Source: Candidatus Saccharimonadota bacterium | GTDB lineage: Bacteria > Patescibacteriota > Saccharimonadia > Saccharimonadales > UBA4665 | Direction: 5' to 3' | DNA length: 41,612 bases | Assembly (NCBI GenBank): GCA_025928155.1 | Contig: JAICKC010000013.1 | Location: 1 to 41,612 of the forward strand | In this document: positions 7,782-16,742 of the stretch, piece by piece | Numbering within the stretch: position 1 is the first letter of the stretch | How the letters are laid out: every line of letters starts with the position of its first letter | Notes under the pieces: generated by a model | The model's input: only the letters and a program-made list of their open reading frames with translations | Told to the model about the DNA's origin: nothing | Databases searched by the model: none | Program-made: the position numbers and the translations under genes

Positions 7782-9052
7782 AATTCCTTGCCTGCCTTTC
7801 GTTCGAGCATGGCGTGCAGGTGCAGCATAGGGGTATAGGTAGCGAAGATCACCTTGTCGCTGGGCAGCACGCAGAACTTTGTCATTGCTTCGTCGATGTC
7901 TGGCTCAACAGCACCGACAGAGACTTGATCGTACTGCAAGCGCAGCGCCATATCAATGGCTCGGGTGCCGGCGGTAAGCGCCACATCGCAATCCCGGAGG
8001 CTGGTAAAATCTACGTCCCATAACCAGGACATGTCTCGGCCGTCAGCCAAGTGGTCGTTGATAGCAACCATAACTTTCGCACTAGGGTTTACATAACTAG
8101 CTAGCCCTTGCCGAAAGCTCGCTGGGTTTTTTACAAGGTTGAGCTGCAATTCACTGCCGTTCTTGAGTCTAAATGTCTGGCCACGGCCGAACGCCGGCTT
8201 GACCCTTGAGAGCTGCTCTACAAGCGCGGCCGGCTCCACATCCGGAAGCAATAGACGTGCCAGCGCCAGCGCAGCTGCAGCGTTCTGGAAATTGTGCTGG
8301 CCAGTCACTTGCAACGTTACGTCAAGCGTCTCCTGGCCAATCCGGTAGCGGGCCGCGTCGTTTTTAAACGATAGCAGCTCGACAGCCAGCGGCACATTGG
8401 TCGCTTCCAGTATTGGTGAAGGGGCATCGACGGCCACCAGCTCATCGTCACGGGGGAAATACTTGAGCAGACTAGGTGCCACCCCAAAATATGTCACCGG
8501 GACTTTCGCAGCCTTGGCGGCCATACTCAAACGTTTGTCATCAGCGTTAGTAGTAATGCCCTGCGTAGCTGACAGCATGGTGCCACTAACGAACTCCGCA
8601 ACTTTATCAACTTCGCCAAAGCGATCAAGCTGGTCGCGGCTGGCGTTTAAACCCAGTACGTAGCGCGGCTTTACGACATCCGTAAACTGGCGCGCGTATG
8701 CTTCGTCCAGCTCAAACACGGCAATATCGAACGGTAAACGACCAGCATGGCGCGCCTGCTGGCTGACACTACTGATAATGCCACGGGTCAGGTTGCTGCC
8801 GGTGGGATTCGTAAGCACCCGCTTACCGTTTCCGCGCAACAGCTCCACCACCATTTTTGTAGTGGTCGTTTTGCCGTTGGTGCCAGTGATGATGACCACA
8901 CCGTCTTTCAGCTGCCGGAGCATTACGCCCAGGTAACCTGGGACCAGCGTTTCAACAACTAGCCCGGGTAATGCTTGCCCGCCGCTCCGACCGCGGAGCT
9001 TTACCGCTCCGGCGACTGACTTCCCCAGCAACGTTCCGACGGTTTTGCGCAT
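7778..9052 (-). CDS. murT: Lipid II isoglutaminyl synthase, Mur-ligase subunit MurT
   Basis: The 424-residue Mur-ligase-family protein has the ATP loop ITGTNGKTTTTKM, the TNPTGSNLTRGI segment, a central ligase domain ending in TGQHNFQNAAAALAL, and a C-terminal MurT domain (ALTAGTRAIDMALRLQYD). It activates D-Glu of lipid II with ATP so that ammonia from GatD can be added. Firmicute MurT carries a four-cysteine zinc ribbon inserted in the central domain. I see no CxxC pair anywhere in this protein, so that insertion is absent. The ribosome site AGGA overlaps the last codons of tyrS 4 nt upstream, so tyrS-murT-gatD is one operon. Confidence 0.92.
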   Translation of the reverse strand: MRKTVGTLLGKSVAGAVKLRGRSGGQALPGLVVETLVPGYLGVMLRQLKDGVVIITGTNGKTTTTKMVVELLRGNGKRVLTNPTGSNLTRGIISSVSQQARHAGRLPFDIAVFELDEAYARQFTDVVKPRYVLGLNASRDQLDRFGEVDKVAEFVSGTMLSATQGITTNADDKRLSMAAKAAKVPVTYFGVAPSLLKYFPRDDELVAVDAPSPILEATNVPLAVELLSFKNDAARYRIGQETLDVTLQVTGQHNFQNAAAALALARLLLPDVEPAALVEQLSRVKPAFGRGQTFRLKNGSELQLNLVKNPASFRQGLASYVNPSAKVMVAINDHLADGRDMSWLWDVDFTSLRDCDVALTAGTRAIDMALRLQYDQVSVGAVEPDIDEAMTKFCVLPSDKVIFATYTPMLHLHAMLERKAGKEL

Positions 9053-9056
9053 TCGG

Positions 9057-10301
9057 CTATCCTAACTCAACTAGTGCCGAGTCTTTGAAGGCTCTACCCC
9101 GGCGTAGGAGCAAGCGGCCATTTTGGAAGTCAGCCGGCTCGAAGTTTTCGCGCCGCACCTTTTGCCCGTTAATGCTGACAGCGTTTTCGGTAATAAACCG
9201 GCGTGCTTCCGTATTAGAGCTAGCTAAACCACTGACGACTAGGGCTTCGGCAATGGCTCCATTGTTCGTAGCCTTGACCGCAGGAATCTCCTGGCGCAAA
9301 GCATCCAGCGCTTCTCCTTCAACGTGGGCGACACTGGCACCTTTAAGGTAGTCCGTGACTTCGGTGGCAATACGCAGCTGGTCGTCACCATGTACCAGAC
9401 GAGTGACGTTGACGGCGAGTGCAACTTGTGCCGCCCGGGCGCCGGGATTTTCGCGGTGTTGTTTCATGATTCCCTCGATTTCCTCTTTCGAAAGCAGTGT
9501 GTACACCTTGAGGTAATCTTCCACGCCAGCGTCATCGCAGTTAATCCAGAACTGGTAGAACTGGGTCGGGGTAGTTTTGGCGGGATCAAGCCAGACTGCG
9601 CCGGTTTCACTTTTGCCAAATTTTACACCTGTTGTTCTATTGACGACAAGAGGTACCGAGTAAACATGCGTTTCTACACCCTCGACGCGGCGGATCAAGT
9701 CAACACCGGTAATGCTGTTGCCCCATTGGTCCGCACCACATACTTGCAGCGTCACACCCTTTTCCCGGTACAGGTGCAAGAAATCATACCCCTGGATAAG
9801 ACTGTAGCTGAATTCGGCATAGCTGATACCCGCCCCGTCTTCGCGCAAGCGGCTCTGCACAAAATCGCGGCCGAGCATCTGACGCATCGGCACATGTTTG
9901 CCTACCTCACGTAAGAACTGCAGGTAGCCAATGTCTTTGAACCAGTCATAATTGTCAACGATTTCAAACTGTTGACCGGCAAAAACCGCTCGGTACTGCG
10001 CGGCGATAGCGGCTTTGTTGCGAGCGATCTCATCGAGGGACAACAGGTCACGCTCCTGCTTTTTGCCGTCGGGGTCGCCAATCATGCCGGTAGCGCCGCC
10101 GACCAGCAGGATAGCTTTGTGGCCATGCTCAATAAACTGGCGCACCATCATAGCAGCCGCAAGATTACCGATTTGCATACTGTCAGCGCTGGGGTCAACG
10201 CCAAAGTAAAAGGCAATCGGGTTGCCATCAAGCACCGACAGGTCTTTGAAGGTCGTTTGGTTGACGAATCCGCGCCAGGCGAGTTCTTCGGAAAGTGTCA
10301 T
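9057..10301 (-). CDS. tyrS: Tyrosyl-tRNA synthetase
   Basis: The 414-residue protein has a class I catalytic core with DPSADSMQIGNLAAA (HIGH-motif position), the tyrosine-pocket stretch CGADQWGNSITGVDLIRR, the KMSKS-type loop KFGKSE, and a C-terminal S4 RNA-binding domain (EALVVSGLASSNTEARRFI). It charges tRNA-Tyr. The usual first His of the HIGH motif is Gln here (QIGN). I chose the second of two adjacent ATGs (10301; the other is 10304). A TATACT box at 10309-10314 lies 7 nt upstream of it, implying a leaderless message, and an upstream in-frame extension to 10343 is unlikely. First gene of the tyrS-murT-gatD operon. Confidence 0.95.
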   Translation of the reverse strand: MTLSEELAWRGFVNQTTFKDLSVLDGNPIAFYFGVDPSADSMQIGNLAAAMMVRQFIEHGHKAILLVGGATGMIGDPDGKKQERDLLSLDEIARNKAAIAAQYRAVFAGQQFEIVDNYDWFKDIGYLQFLREVGKHVPMRQMLGRDFVQSRLREDGAGISYAEFSYSLIQGYDFLHLYREKGVTLQVCGADQWGNSITGVDLIRRVEGVETHVYSVPLVVNRTTGVKFGKSETGAVWLDPAKTTPTQFYQFWINCDDAGVEDYLKVYTLLSKEEIEGIMKQHRENPGARAAQVALAVNVTRLVHGDDQLRIATEVTDYLKGASVAHVEGEALDALRQEIPAVKATNNGAIAEALVVSGLASSNTEARRFITENAVSINGQKVRRENFEPADFQNGRLLLRRGRAFKDSALVELG

Positions 10302-10476
10302 CATAGGTAGTATACCGTTTCTTGTAGCTAAATATAGTGCCATAAACGTCAGCCCTTCACAACCTATTTAAGCGCAAGTAGCTGAAATGACTGACTCTTC
10401 AGCAAAATCCTCCCTTGTGTGTATAAAATTAGCTATATTGTTCATATTTTTCGAGTACTGTGTCGTAAATACAACG

Positions 10477-10485
10477 TGTTATACT
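10477..10485 (+). promoter_or_regulatory. Extended -10 promoter of the PBP gene
   Basis: TGTTATACT (10477-10485) is an extended -10 element; no good -35 box is present. Transcription would start near 10492, leaving a leader of about 42 nt. This leader contains a 7-codon ORF (ATG at 10501, stop TAA) just before the PBP ATG at 10534. Confidence 0.5.
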
Positions 10486-10533
10486 TTAGATCAGAATAGT
10501 ATGAGCGGAGTATCCATAAAATAACTACTGCGT

Positions 10534-13500
10534 ATGAGTAATAGTAAGCCGCGGCCGCGGAAGACACCCAAAAATACCTACACTACCTCCAGCGGTAAGA
10601 CGATTAAGCTCAACCGCTCTCTTACTGACCGCATGAAGGCAGGCCGTGAGGCCAAAGCGCAGCGTAAAGCCGCCTACCTCAGCACTCTGCCAAAAGAGCA
10701 CTGGAAACGGCTGTTGTGGCGCCTGGAGCCCAAGCGTATGTACCATTACTGGTTCAGCCGCGACGGCGCTATTATGGCGTTGAAAATCGTCGGCGTAGGC
10801 TTTGTGGTGTGCTTTTTATTGATCGTGGGCTTGTTTGCCTACTTCCGCAAGGACTTGCCGAAGATCCAGGACATCAACAACGCCAATGACGGCGGTGGCA
10901 ACGTAAGCTACTACGACAAGACTGGCCAGACATTGCTCTTCCATGATTCCGGTGCGTTTAAGCGGCTGCCGGTTACCGGCGATAATATCAGCCCCTACAT
11001 GAAAGAAGCGACGATTGCTGTAGAGGACAAAGGCTTTTACCACGAAGGTGCGTTTAATATAAAAGGCATTACTCGTGCGGCTATTAATAACCTTCGTGGC
11101 GGGAGTACCCAGGGTGGCTCCACCATTACCCAGCAGCTCGTGAAGCTGAACGAGGGCTGGACGAGTGACCACACTATTAGTCGTAAGGTCAAGGAGCTTA
11201 TCCTGGCTGTAGAACTTGAGCGGGAATATAGCAAGGATGATATATTGACAGCCTATCTCAACATGGCCCCCTACAGTGGCACCGACTATGGAGTAGAGGC
11301 TGCTGCGCAAGATTACTTTCACACCAGCGCTAAAAATCTCGGCCTAGAACAGTCAGCTATGTTGGCCTCTATTCCTAAATCGCCAACTGAGTACTCACCA
11401 TACAGCAGCCCGAACTGGAACCCGCAAGCCAGCGGTTACTATTTTAATGAAAATGGTTTGCTCGCCCGACAGCAATACATTCTGAGCCTCATGGCTAATC
11501 AGGGTTATGTTAGCCAGGCTGATGCCACCGCCGCGCAAAAGAGGGATATTATTTCCCAAGTACTGCCTATGCCGACTGATCATTTTGCGGGCATCGTGGA
11601 CAAGCAGTATGCCTACTTTATATTGGCCGCCAAGAATCAGCTAACCGACATCGTCCCAAAGAGCGTGGTCAAAAACGGCGACTTGAAAGTAATTACTACT
11701 CTGGACGTCGGTCTACAGGGATTAGCCGAGAAATCGCTCGCCGACAACGCGACTAAACTTCACAGAGATAAAGCTGATGATGCATCGTTTGTGGCTGAAG
11801 ACAACGTGACAGGCCAAATCGTAGCTCTCGTCGGCGGCATGAATTTTGACACACAGCAGGTCGACTACGCCAGCGGTGCACCCATATCACCCGGTTCAAG
11901 CATTAAGCCATATTCGTACACCACGCTTATCAACGACAACAATAACGTCGGTGCTGGCAGTATGCTGGTCGACAAGCAGCAGCCACTGCCTGGATATCCT
12001 TGCGATAACAAAAACAGGCCGGAAAGCAGCAACCCCGGTGACTGTCTATGGGATGACACGCGGACATATTACGGCAATGTTACGCTTCGCTACGCCCTGG
12101 GCAGCTCTTTGAACGTACCGGCCGTAAAAGCATTTACTTCGAGCGACCCCAAGGATACGTCCACGTCGGCGGCTGGGAGCAGCTGGCGCATCCAGTCTAT
12201 CAATAACACTATGAAAACTGTTAATGCGCTGATGGGTAACACCGACGCGTACAAGTGCTACGATCCAGTTAAGCTCGAGCAGGAAGGGCGCACCCTCTTG
12301 CAAGCCACAAAGTCCGACGAAACACAATGTGGCGCCGCTGCGGGTATCGGTAACGAGGCCTACACCACACTGGTTGACCACGTCAACGGCATCGCAAGCA
12401 TTTCCCGCCTCGGACAATCAATCCCGACCACGCTTATTCTGAAAGTTATGAATGGTTCAGGCAAAACGTTAGAGCAGTTCCAACAACCAAAGGCCAAGCA
12501 AGTTGTTAAGCCCGACTCCGCTTACATTGTGACTGATATGGCAGCCGATCCCGGTGCTTCATACTTGAGCGGCAGCTGCACTACCACTACCTGCACAAGC
12601 AGTAGTATGAAGTTCCACCGTTATAAGGGTTGGCACAACGCTATTAAGACGGGGACCAACCAAGACTTGGACGGCCTCATGATGTCCTGGAATACTAAAT
12701 ATACGGCTGGCGTATGGATCGGTAACTACGACCGCAGCCCCTACGGTGGCTCGCCCGAAAACGTCACCGACCCGATCATGAAGTCATTCATGGACGGAGC
12801 AATCGACAGCCTGGGCAACGTCAAACCCGTTAACTGGACTACGCCCAGCGGTCTCAAGTCCCTCCCCGCCTTCCATTCGTCCGTACCGTTCAAATCAGAG
12901 TCACAGCCGCCGGCTAACGACTTCTTCCCGTCTTGGTATGTAGGCAAGGCATCGAGTAGTAAGCAGCTTACCTACGATAAAGTTTCTGGACTTATTGCCA
13001 CTAGCTGTACGCCAGACTCTGCCAAGCAAGCACCGAGCGCCGCAACATCGTCTTCGTTGAATGTCGACCTATACATGGGCGGCGCACCGAATGTCGGCTC
13101 CGGTTCTTCCACCAGTACTTCCACGCCCGCAGCCTCCGCTTACGATAACGTGCATAGCTGCGGTGACAGTCCACCTACAGCTACTATCACTGGGGTCTGC
13201 GACACAACAGGCCACAACTGCGTATCAGTCAACGGGGGCACTACTACTTGCCCCAACACAGGCTGCGCTATAGAAGTACACGTCGAGCAGGGGACTCACC
13301 CCTTTGACGACTCCCAATACCCCACCTTCCCGGGCACACTCTCCCTCGTAGTAAACGGTCAGACCGTACAGTCACAGCCGGTCAGCAGCAGTGGTGACTA
13401 CACACTTACCTTTACGCCACCAGCTGGCAGCAGTGGCAGTATACAGGTCACGGCAAACGTTACGGACAGCGTGCTGTACCAGGGTAGCGATACTCAATCG

Positions 13501-13617
13501 ATTACTATTCCCAACACGACATCATTCTTCCGTATGCCCACTTCGGGCGGCGGTAGTGGGGGTGGCGGTAACCCTAACGACCTCTTTGCAGGTGCTTTCC
13601 ACCCTAGCCGTCATTAG
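10534..13617 (+). CDS. Class A penicillin-binding protein (transglycosylase/transpeptidase)
   Basis: A 1027-residue bifunctional peptidoglycan synthase. A basic cytosolic stretch (about 80 residues) precedes one membrane helix (VGFVVCFLLIVGLFAYF). The family 51 glycosyltransferase domain shows VEDKGFYHEGAF and GGSTQGGSTITQQLVKL. The transpeptidase domain has all three motifs: S455-S-I-K458, S525-L-N527 and K705-T-G707. The last 250 or so residues form an outside tail rich in Ser/Thr and Cys (for example TTCPNTGCAI), with an Ig-like beta domain and a final Gly-rich stretch. The tail is long for the family and its Cys pairs suggest disulfides. It works with the MurT/GatD-modified lipid II made by neighbouring genes. 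The gene is convergent with radA, 6 nt apart. Confidence 0.95.
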   Translation: MSNSKPRPRKTPKNTYTTSSGKTIKLNRSLTDRMKAGREAKAQRKAAYLSTLPKEHWKRLLWRLEPKRMYHYWFSRDGAIMALKIVGVGFVVCFLLIVGLFAYFRKDLPKIQDINNANDGGGNVSYYDKTGQTLLFHDSGAFKRLPVTGDNISPYMKEATIAVEDKGFYHEGAFNIKGITRAAINNLRGGSTQGGSTITQQLVKLNEGWTSDHTISRKVKELILAVELEREYSKDDILTAYLNMAPYSGTDYGVEAAAQDYFHTSAKNLGLEQSAMLASIPKSPTEYSPYSSPNWNPQASGYYFNENGLLARQQYILSLMANQGYVSQADATAAQKRDIISQVLPMPTDHFAGIVDKQYAYFILAAKNQLTDIVPKSVVKNGDLKVITTLDVGLQGLAEKSLADNATKLHRDKADDASFVAEDNVTGQIVALVGGMNFDTQQVDYASGAPISPGSSIKPYSYTTLINDNNNVGAGSMLVDKQQPLPGYPCDNKNRPESSNPGDCLWDDTRTYYGNVTLRYALGSSLNVPAVKAFTSSDPKDTSTSAAGSSWRIQSINNTMKTVNALMGNTDAYKCYDPVKLEQEGRTLLQATKSDETQCGAAAGIGNEAYTTLVDHVNGIASISRLGQSIPTTLILKVMNGSGKTLEQFQQPKAKQVVKPDSAYIVTDMAADPGASYLSGSCTTTTCTSSSMKFHRYKGWHNAIKTGTNQDLDGLMMSWNTKYTAGVWIGNYDRSPYGGSPENVTDPIMKSFMDGAIDSLGNVKPVNWTTPSGLKSLPAFHSSVPFKSESQPPANDFFPSWYVGKASSSKQLTYDKVSGLIATSCTPDSAKQAPSAATSSSLNVDLYMGGAPNVGSGSSTSTSTPAASAYDNVHSCGDSPPTATITGVCDTTGHNCVSVNGGTTTCPNTGCAIEVHVEQGTHPFDDSQYPTFPGTLSLVVNGQTVQSQPVSSSGDYTLTFTPPAGSSGSIQVTANVTDSVLYQGSDTQSITIPNTTSFFRMPTSGGGSGGGGNPNDLFAGAFHPSRH

Positions 13618-13623
13618 GACGAT

Positions 13624-14982
13624 CTACCTTTCGAGAAATTCGTTGAGTGCAGTGCGCACGTCTGGTACCACGTGCAGAAACTTATTAGATTTAGCCCCCC
13701 GTGCCGCTGGACCAATTGCCACGTCAAAACCGAGTTTTTTAGCTTCAGCAACTCGCTTTTCGATAAATGGAACGTGCCGCACCTCGCCGCTCAACCCTAC
13801 TTCGCCAAACACCACTGCATTTTGTTTGAGCTGCAGGCCTTTGGCGGCAGAGCCTATGGCCATACAGATTGCTAAATCAGCGGCTGGGTCGGAAAGCCTT
13901 ATGCCACCCACGATATTTATGTAGATGTCCTGGTCAGACAGGCTCAATTTAGTACGGCGCTCCAGCATCGCCACTAAGAGGTTCACGCGGTTTAGGTCAA
14001 TGCCGCTGGCCGCACGCTTGGGGTAGCCATAGGCCGTTTTGTTTACGAGTGCTTGCACTTCGACTAACAAGGGGCGTGTACCTTCCAGCGTAGCTAACAC
14101 CACCGAACCATCGGTAATCTGCCGTTCGGCGAGCAGCGCTTGACTGGGATTGAGTACGGGCTTCAACCCTTCGCCGTCCATTTCCAATATCGCCGCCTCG
14201 CTGGTTGGGCCGAACCGGTTTTTGGTGGCTCGCAGCACCTTGAAACCGCCGTAGGCATCGCCTTCCAACTGGAGTACAACGTCAACAATGTGCTCAAGCA
14301 CTTTCGGCCCGGCAATCGAGCCTTCTTTGGTGACATGGCCCACCACGAACATAGCCGTATTACTTGCTTTGGCGGCCGCAACTAGCACCGCGGTGCTGTT
14401 TGTAATCTGACTAACGCTACCTGGGGCGGCAGCCACCGCCTGTACCGTCATAGTCTGAATGCTATCCACCACTACGAAGTCGTAATTACCCGCGGTCACG
14501 GTCGCAGCTACATCTTCGGCAATATTAGTGGTTGCGAGTTTGAGTCGCTGTGCGTCTACGCCCAAGCGCTGGGCACGCATGCCCACTTGGTGCTCCGACT
14601 CTTCTCCGCTCACATATAAAACGTCATGGTTTTGCGCCACCCGGGCAGCGAGCTGCAACAGCAAAGTACTCTTGCCAATGCCTGGCTGGCCGGCTATCAA
14701 GTTCACGCTGCCGCTCACAATGCCGCCGCCCAGTACCGCATCGACATCCACAATGCCGGTCTGCATGCGCTCGTCCTTGGCGTTAGCTGCAGCCGTAACG
14801 CCGCCCGCCTCTAGTACGGATCCGGTGCCGGCCTTTTTATTCAACCCTGTCCCGGCTGTGGCCATTATCTGTACCTCTTGCGCGATCGTATTCCACTCGC
14901 CACACTGCACGCACCGCCCTTGCCACGAACTATACTGCGCACCGCAGTTATTGCACACAAACTTCACCAAAGGTTTTGCCAT
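13624..14982 (-). CDS. radA: DNA repair protein RadA
   Basis: The 452-residue protein has an N-terminal four-cysteine zinc finger (FVCNNCGAQY, CVQCGEW), a RecA-type ATPase with GQPGIGKST (Walker A) and FVVVDSIQTM (Walker B), the RadA-specific KNRFG motif, and a C-terminal Lon-protease-like domain that lacks the protease site, as usual. RadA promotes branch migration in recombinational repair, related in purpose to RecG nearby. A promoter, TTTATA (15016-15021) and TATAAT (14993-14998) with a 17-nt spacer, ends 10 nt before the ATG, giving a leader of only about 3 nt. Confidence 0.97.
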   Translation of the reverse strand: MAKPLVKFVCNNCGAQYSSWQGRCVQCGEWNTIAQEVQIMATAGTGLNKKAGTGSVLEAGGVTAAANAKDERMQTGIVDVDAVLGGGIVSGSVNLIAGQPGIGKSTLLLQLAARVAQNHDVLYVSGEESEHQVGMRAQRLGVDAQRLKLATTNIAEDVAATVTAGNYDFVVVDSIQTMTVQAVAAAPGSVSQITNSTAVLVAAAKASNTAMFVVGHVTKEGSIAGPKVLEHIVDVVLQLEGDAYGGFKVLRATKNRFGPTSEAAILEMDGEGLKPVLNPSQALLAERQITDGSVVLATLEGTRPLLVEVQALVNKTAYGYPKRAASGIDLNRVNLLVAMLERRTKLSLSDQDIYINIVGGIRLSDPAADLAICMAIGSAAKGLQLKQNAVVFGEVGLSGEVRHVPFIEKRVAEAKKLGFDVAIGPAARGAKSNKFLHVVPDVRTALNEFLER

Positions 14983-15032
14983 ATACCTGCCTATTATAAA
15001 CTTGGGTAGGGCTTGTATAAAAGTAGTGGGAG

Positions 15033-15081
15033 AGTTCGGCAGAGTGGTGTGATCAGATTCGATCAGCAGCTCTGCCGAACT
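15033..15081. repeat. Perfect 12-bp inverted repeat (stable hairpin)
   Basis: AGTTCGGCAGAG (15033-15044) is an exact reverse complement of CTCTGCCGAACT (15070-15081). The 25-nt loop holds a second small inverted repeat, TGATC/GATCA. It lies 28 nt past the stop of the minus-strand gene ending at 15109 and just upstream of the radA promoter. On the minus strand only a scattered T run follows, so it may terminate, or it may protect an mRNA 3' end. Confidence 0.6.
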
Positions 15082-15108
15082 TCCCTCTTCTTGTCCTCTC
15101 GACTACTC

Positions 15109-15603
15109 CTACCAGATAGGCGATGACGTGGAACGAAGTCGTTCCATCAGAGCGTTGGCAGACGTTGGCGTGGTGGCGATCTCGGCGGTACCGAACGTGC
15201 CGCTCTCGTGAGCTAGGCCGATTACCAGGGCCGGTCGTTCGACGGACAGCATCTCGAGACACCACAGCAGGAAAGCGAGTGGCGCCCCTACGCCTGTAAT
15301 GAGCAGCACTGCGATTACCAGGTTTAGATCGTCGTCACCTCGTTCGCACCACGCCTTGGCGAAGTAGCGTACCTCATCCTTATAGAACAGCATCATCGCC
15401 GCAGCGCTGCCTCCGATCTGGCGGCTCCCGTGCCACCCTTTGTTGGGCTTGACGAGGAACCAGTCAGTGGTAGTGACCCCCGGCCCGAGCAGTTCGCGAG
15501 CGTAAGCTGCGTACAGGTTGGTGTAGCGGCGGCGCAGGCGACCCTGCCGGAATTTCCAGAGGGGGCTCTTGCGGAGCACTTGATGTACCCTGGGACCCCA
15601 CAT
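15109..15603 (-). CDS. Hypothetical membrane protein, one helix
   Basis: I do not recognise this 164-residue protein. The N-terminal 90 residues are basic and aromatic (WGPRVHQVLRKSPLWKFRQG). A single long hydrophobic segment (LNLVIAVLLITGVGAPLAFLLW, about residues 93-114) is followed by a polar C-terminus. A good ribosome site, GGAGG, is located 6-8 nt before the ATG, which supports it as a real gene. It is a lone gene with a strong inverted repeat downstream. Compared with its neighbours it looks poorly conserved in type. Confidence 0.6.
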   Translation of the reverse strand: MWGPRVHQVLRKSPLWKFRQGRLRRRYTNLYAAYARELLGPGVTTTDWFLVKPNKGWHGSRQIGGSAAAMMLFYKDEVRYFAKAWCERGDDDLNLVIAVLLITGVGAPLAFLLWCLEMLSVERPALVIGLAHESGTFGTAEIATTPTSANALMERLRSTSSPIW

Positions 15604-15677
15604 AGTGGGCCTCCATTTTCGCTTGGGAACAAGACAACGATTATTATTACATAATTATAAGTTTAAGTAAAGAAGCG

Positions 15678-16664
15678 CTACTGCGCTGCGGGCACACGTG
15701 TATCGATCGCCTGCGCCAGGGTTGTCAGCTGCCCGGCCACACTATTGCGCGTGTCCACCAGCTGATTATACGAAGCAATCTGCCGTCTAACACTATCAAC
15801 ACCTGCATTGTAGCTACGCACCTGCGCATTGTAACTGTTGATCGCCGCATTATATGCTGCAGCCTGGCCGCTCGTGAGCAGCTGCTGCAGCTGGGTTTTT
15901 TGACTATCGAGGCTTTTGCCTTGTGCTGTCAAGCTAGTTTCTAGGCTATCAATACGGCTTTTCATACTATCAAGCTGGGCGTCGTCGTTGGCAATCTGCT
16001 GGCGACGGCTCGTAAACTGCACCTGGTACTGTTGATAGTAAGCCGTTATCTTCTGGCGATTCGTGAAATATTTAGCATAGTACTGCTCGAGTGCCGGCGG
16101 CAGGTTGGCGACCTCCGTACCAAACACACAGCTCATCTCGTTATCGACATCTTTTGGCTCAGTTTTTTGGTAGATGGCGATTTCGGACTTGACCGTTGTG
16201 TCAGTCAAGCCGCTAGTGTAGTAGGCGTCCAGCTTGCTATTGAGCTGCTTGCGCTCGCTGCTACTTAAGCGTTCATAGACAGCGTGTAACGCTTCGTGTG
16301 CAGCCGTAACCTGCGGCAAACCGGCCAGACTTGGATCCTGCACATCGTAGACGTAAATGCCATTCTCGCCCGGGTGGTAGCAACCCAGTACAACTGTATC
16401 CTGATTCTCGGGACAACCCCGCCGAAACGCTTCAACCGTGGTCGGCAGTTGCGGCTTGTTCAGGTAAAACAAGTGGCGTGTGTAGGGCTCCATACCATCA
16501 TCATCTGCCAGCTGCTTAATCGATACCGCCGGCGTATAACCGCGCAAACGGAACCAATCCTGAACTGGATAGCGCTGCCACCAAACCAAACATAGCAATG
16601 CCAGCACCCCCAATAGAAGAGGCACCTGCCATCGACCTGACGGTTTTGCTTGCATGGGTTTCAT
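15678..16664 (-). CDS. Membrane-tethered putative zinc metalloprotease with coiled-coil tail
   Basis: The 328-residue protein has one N-terminal membrane helix (VPLLLGVLALLCLVWW, about residues 14-29), so the rest faces outside. The segment TAAHEALHAVYERL carries an HExxH zinc site (H123, E124, H127). Two cysteines at about 84 and 95 may form a disulfide. From about residue 205 to 315 a heptad-like, Gln/Ser/Asn-rich region predicts a coiled coil. I do not see the third zinc ligand with certainty. Proteolysis at the cell surface is an inference from HExxH plus topology. It lies 78 nt downstream of clpC; a TACACT box close to its ATG may give it its own promoter. Confidence 0.6.
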   Translation of the reverse strand: MKPMQAKPSGRWQVPLLLGVLALLCLVWWQRYPVQDWFRLRGYTPAVSIKQLADDDGMEPYTRHLFYLNKPQLPTTVEAFRRGCPENQDTVVLGCYHPGENGIYVYDVQDPSLAGLPQVTAAHEALHAVYERLSSSERKQLNSKLDAYYTSGLTDTTVKSEIAIYQKTEPKDVDNEMSCVFGTEVANLPPALEQYYAKYFTNRQKITAYYQQYQVQFTSRRQQIANDDAQLDSMKSRIDSLETSLTAQGKSLDSQKTQLQQLLTSGQAAAYNAAINSYNAQVRSYNAGVDSVRRQIASYNQLVDTRNSVAGQLTTLAQAIDTRVPAAQ

Positions 16665-16742
16665 GTCTCTTTAGAGTGTACCACTAAAGCGTAACCGACC
16701 ATTTAGCGCTAATATCAGGGGGATCTGTTAACAGAAGTGCCG

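Noticed and set aside
9971-10310. Plus-strand ORFs opposite tyrS, dnaE, recG and clpC
   Set aside because: All are opposite-strand shadows of conserved genes with full sets of motifs.
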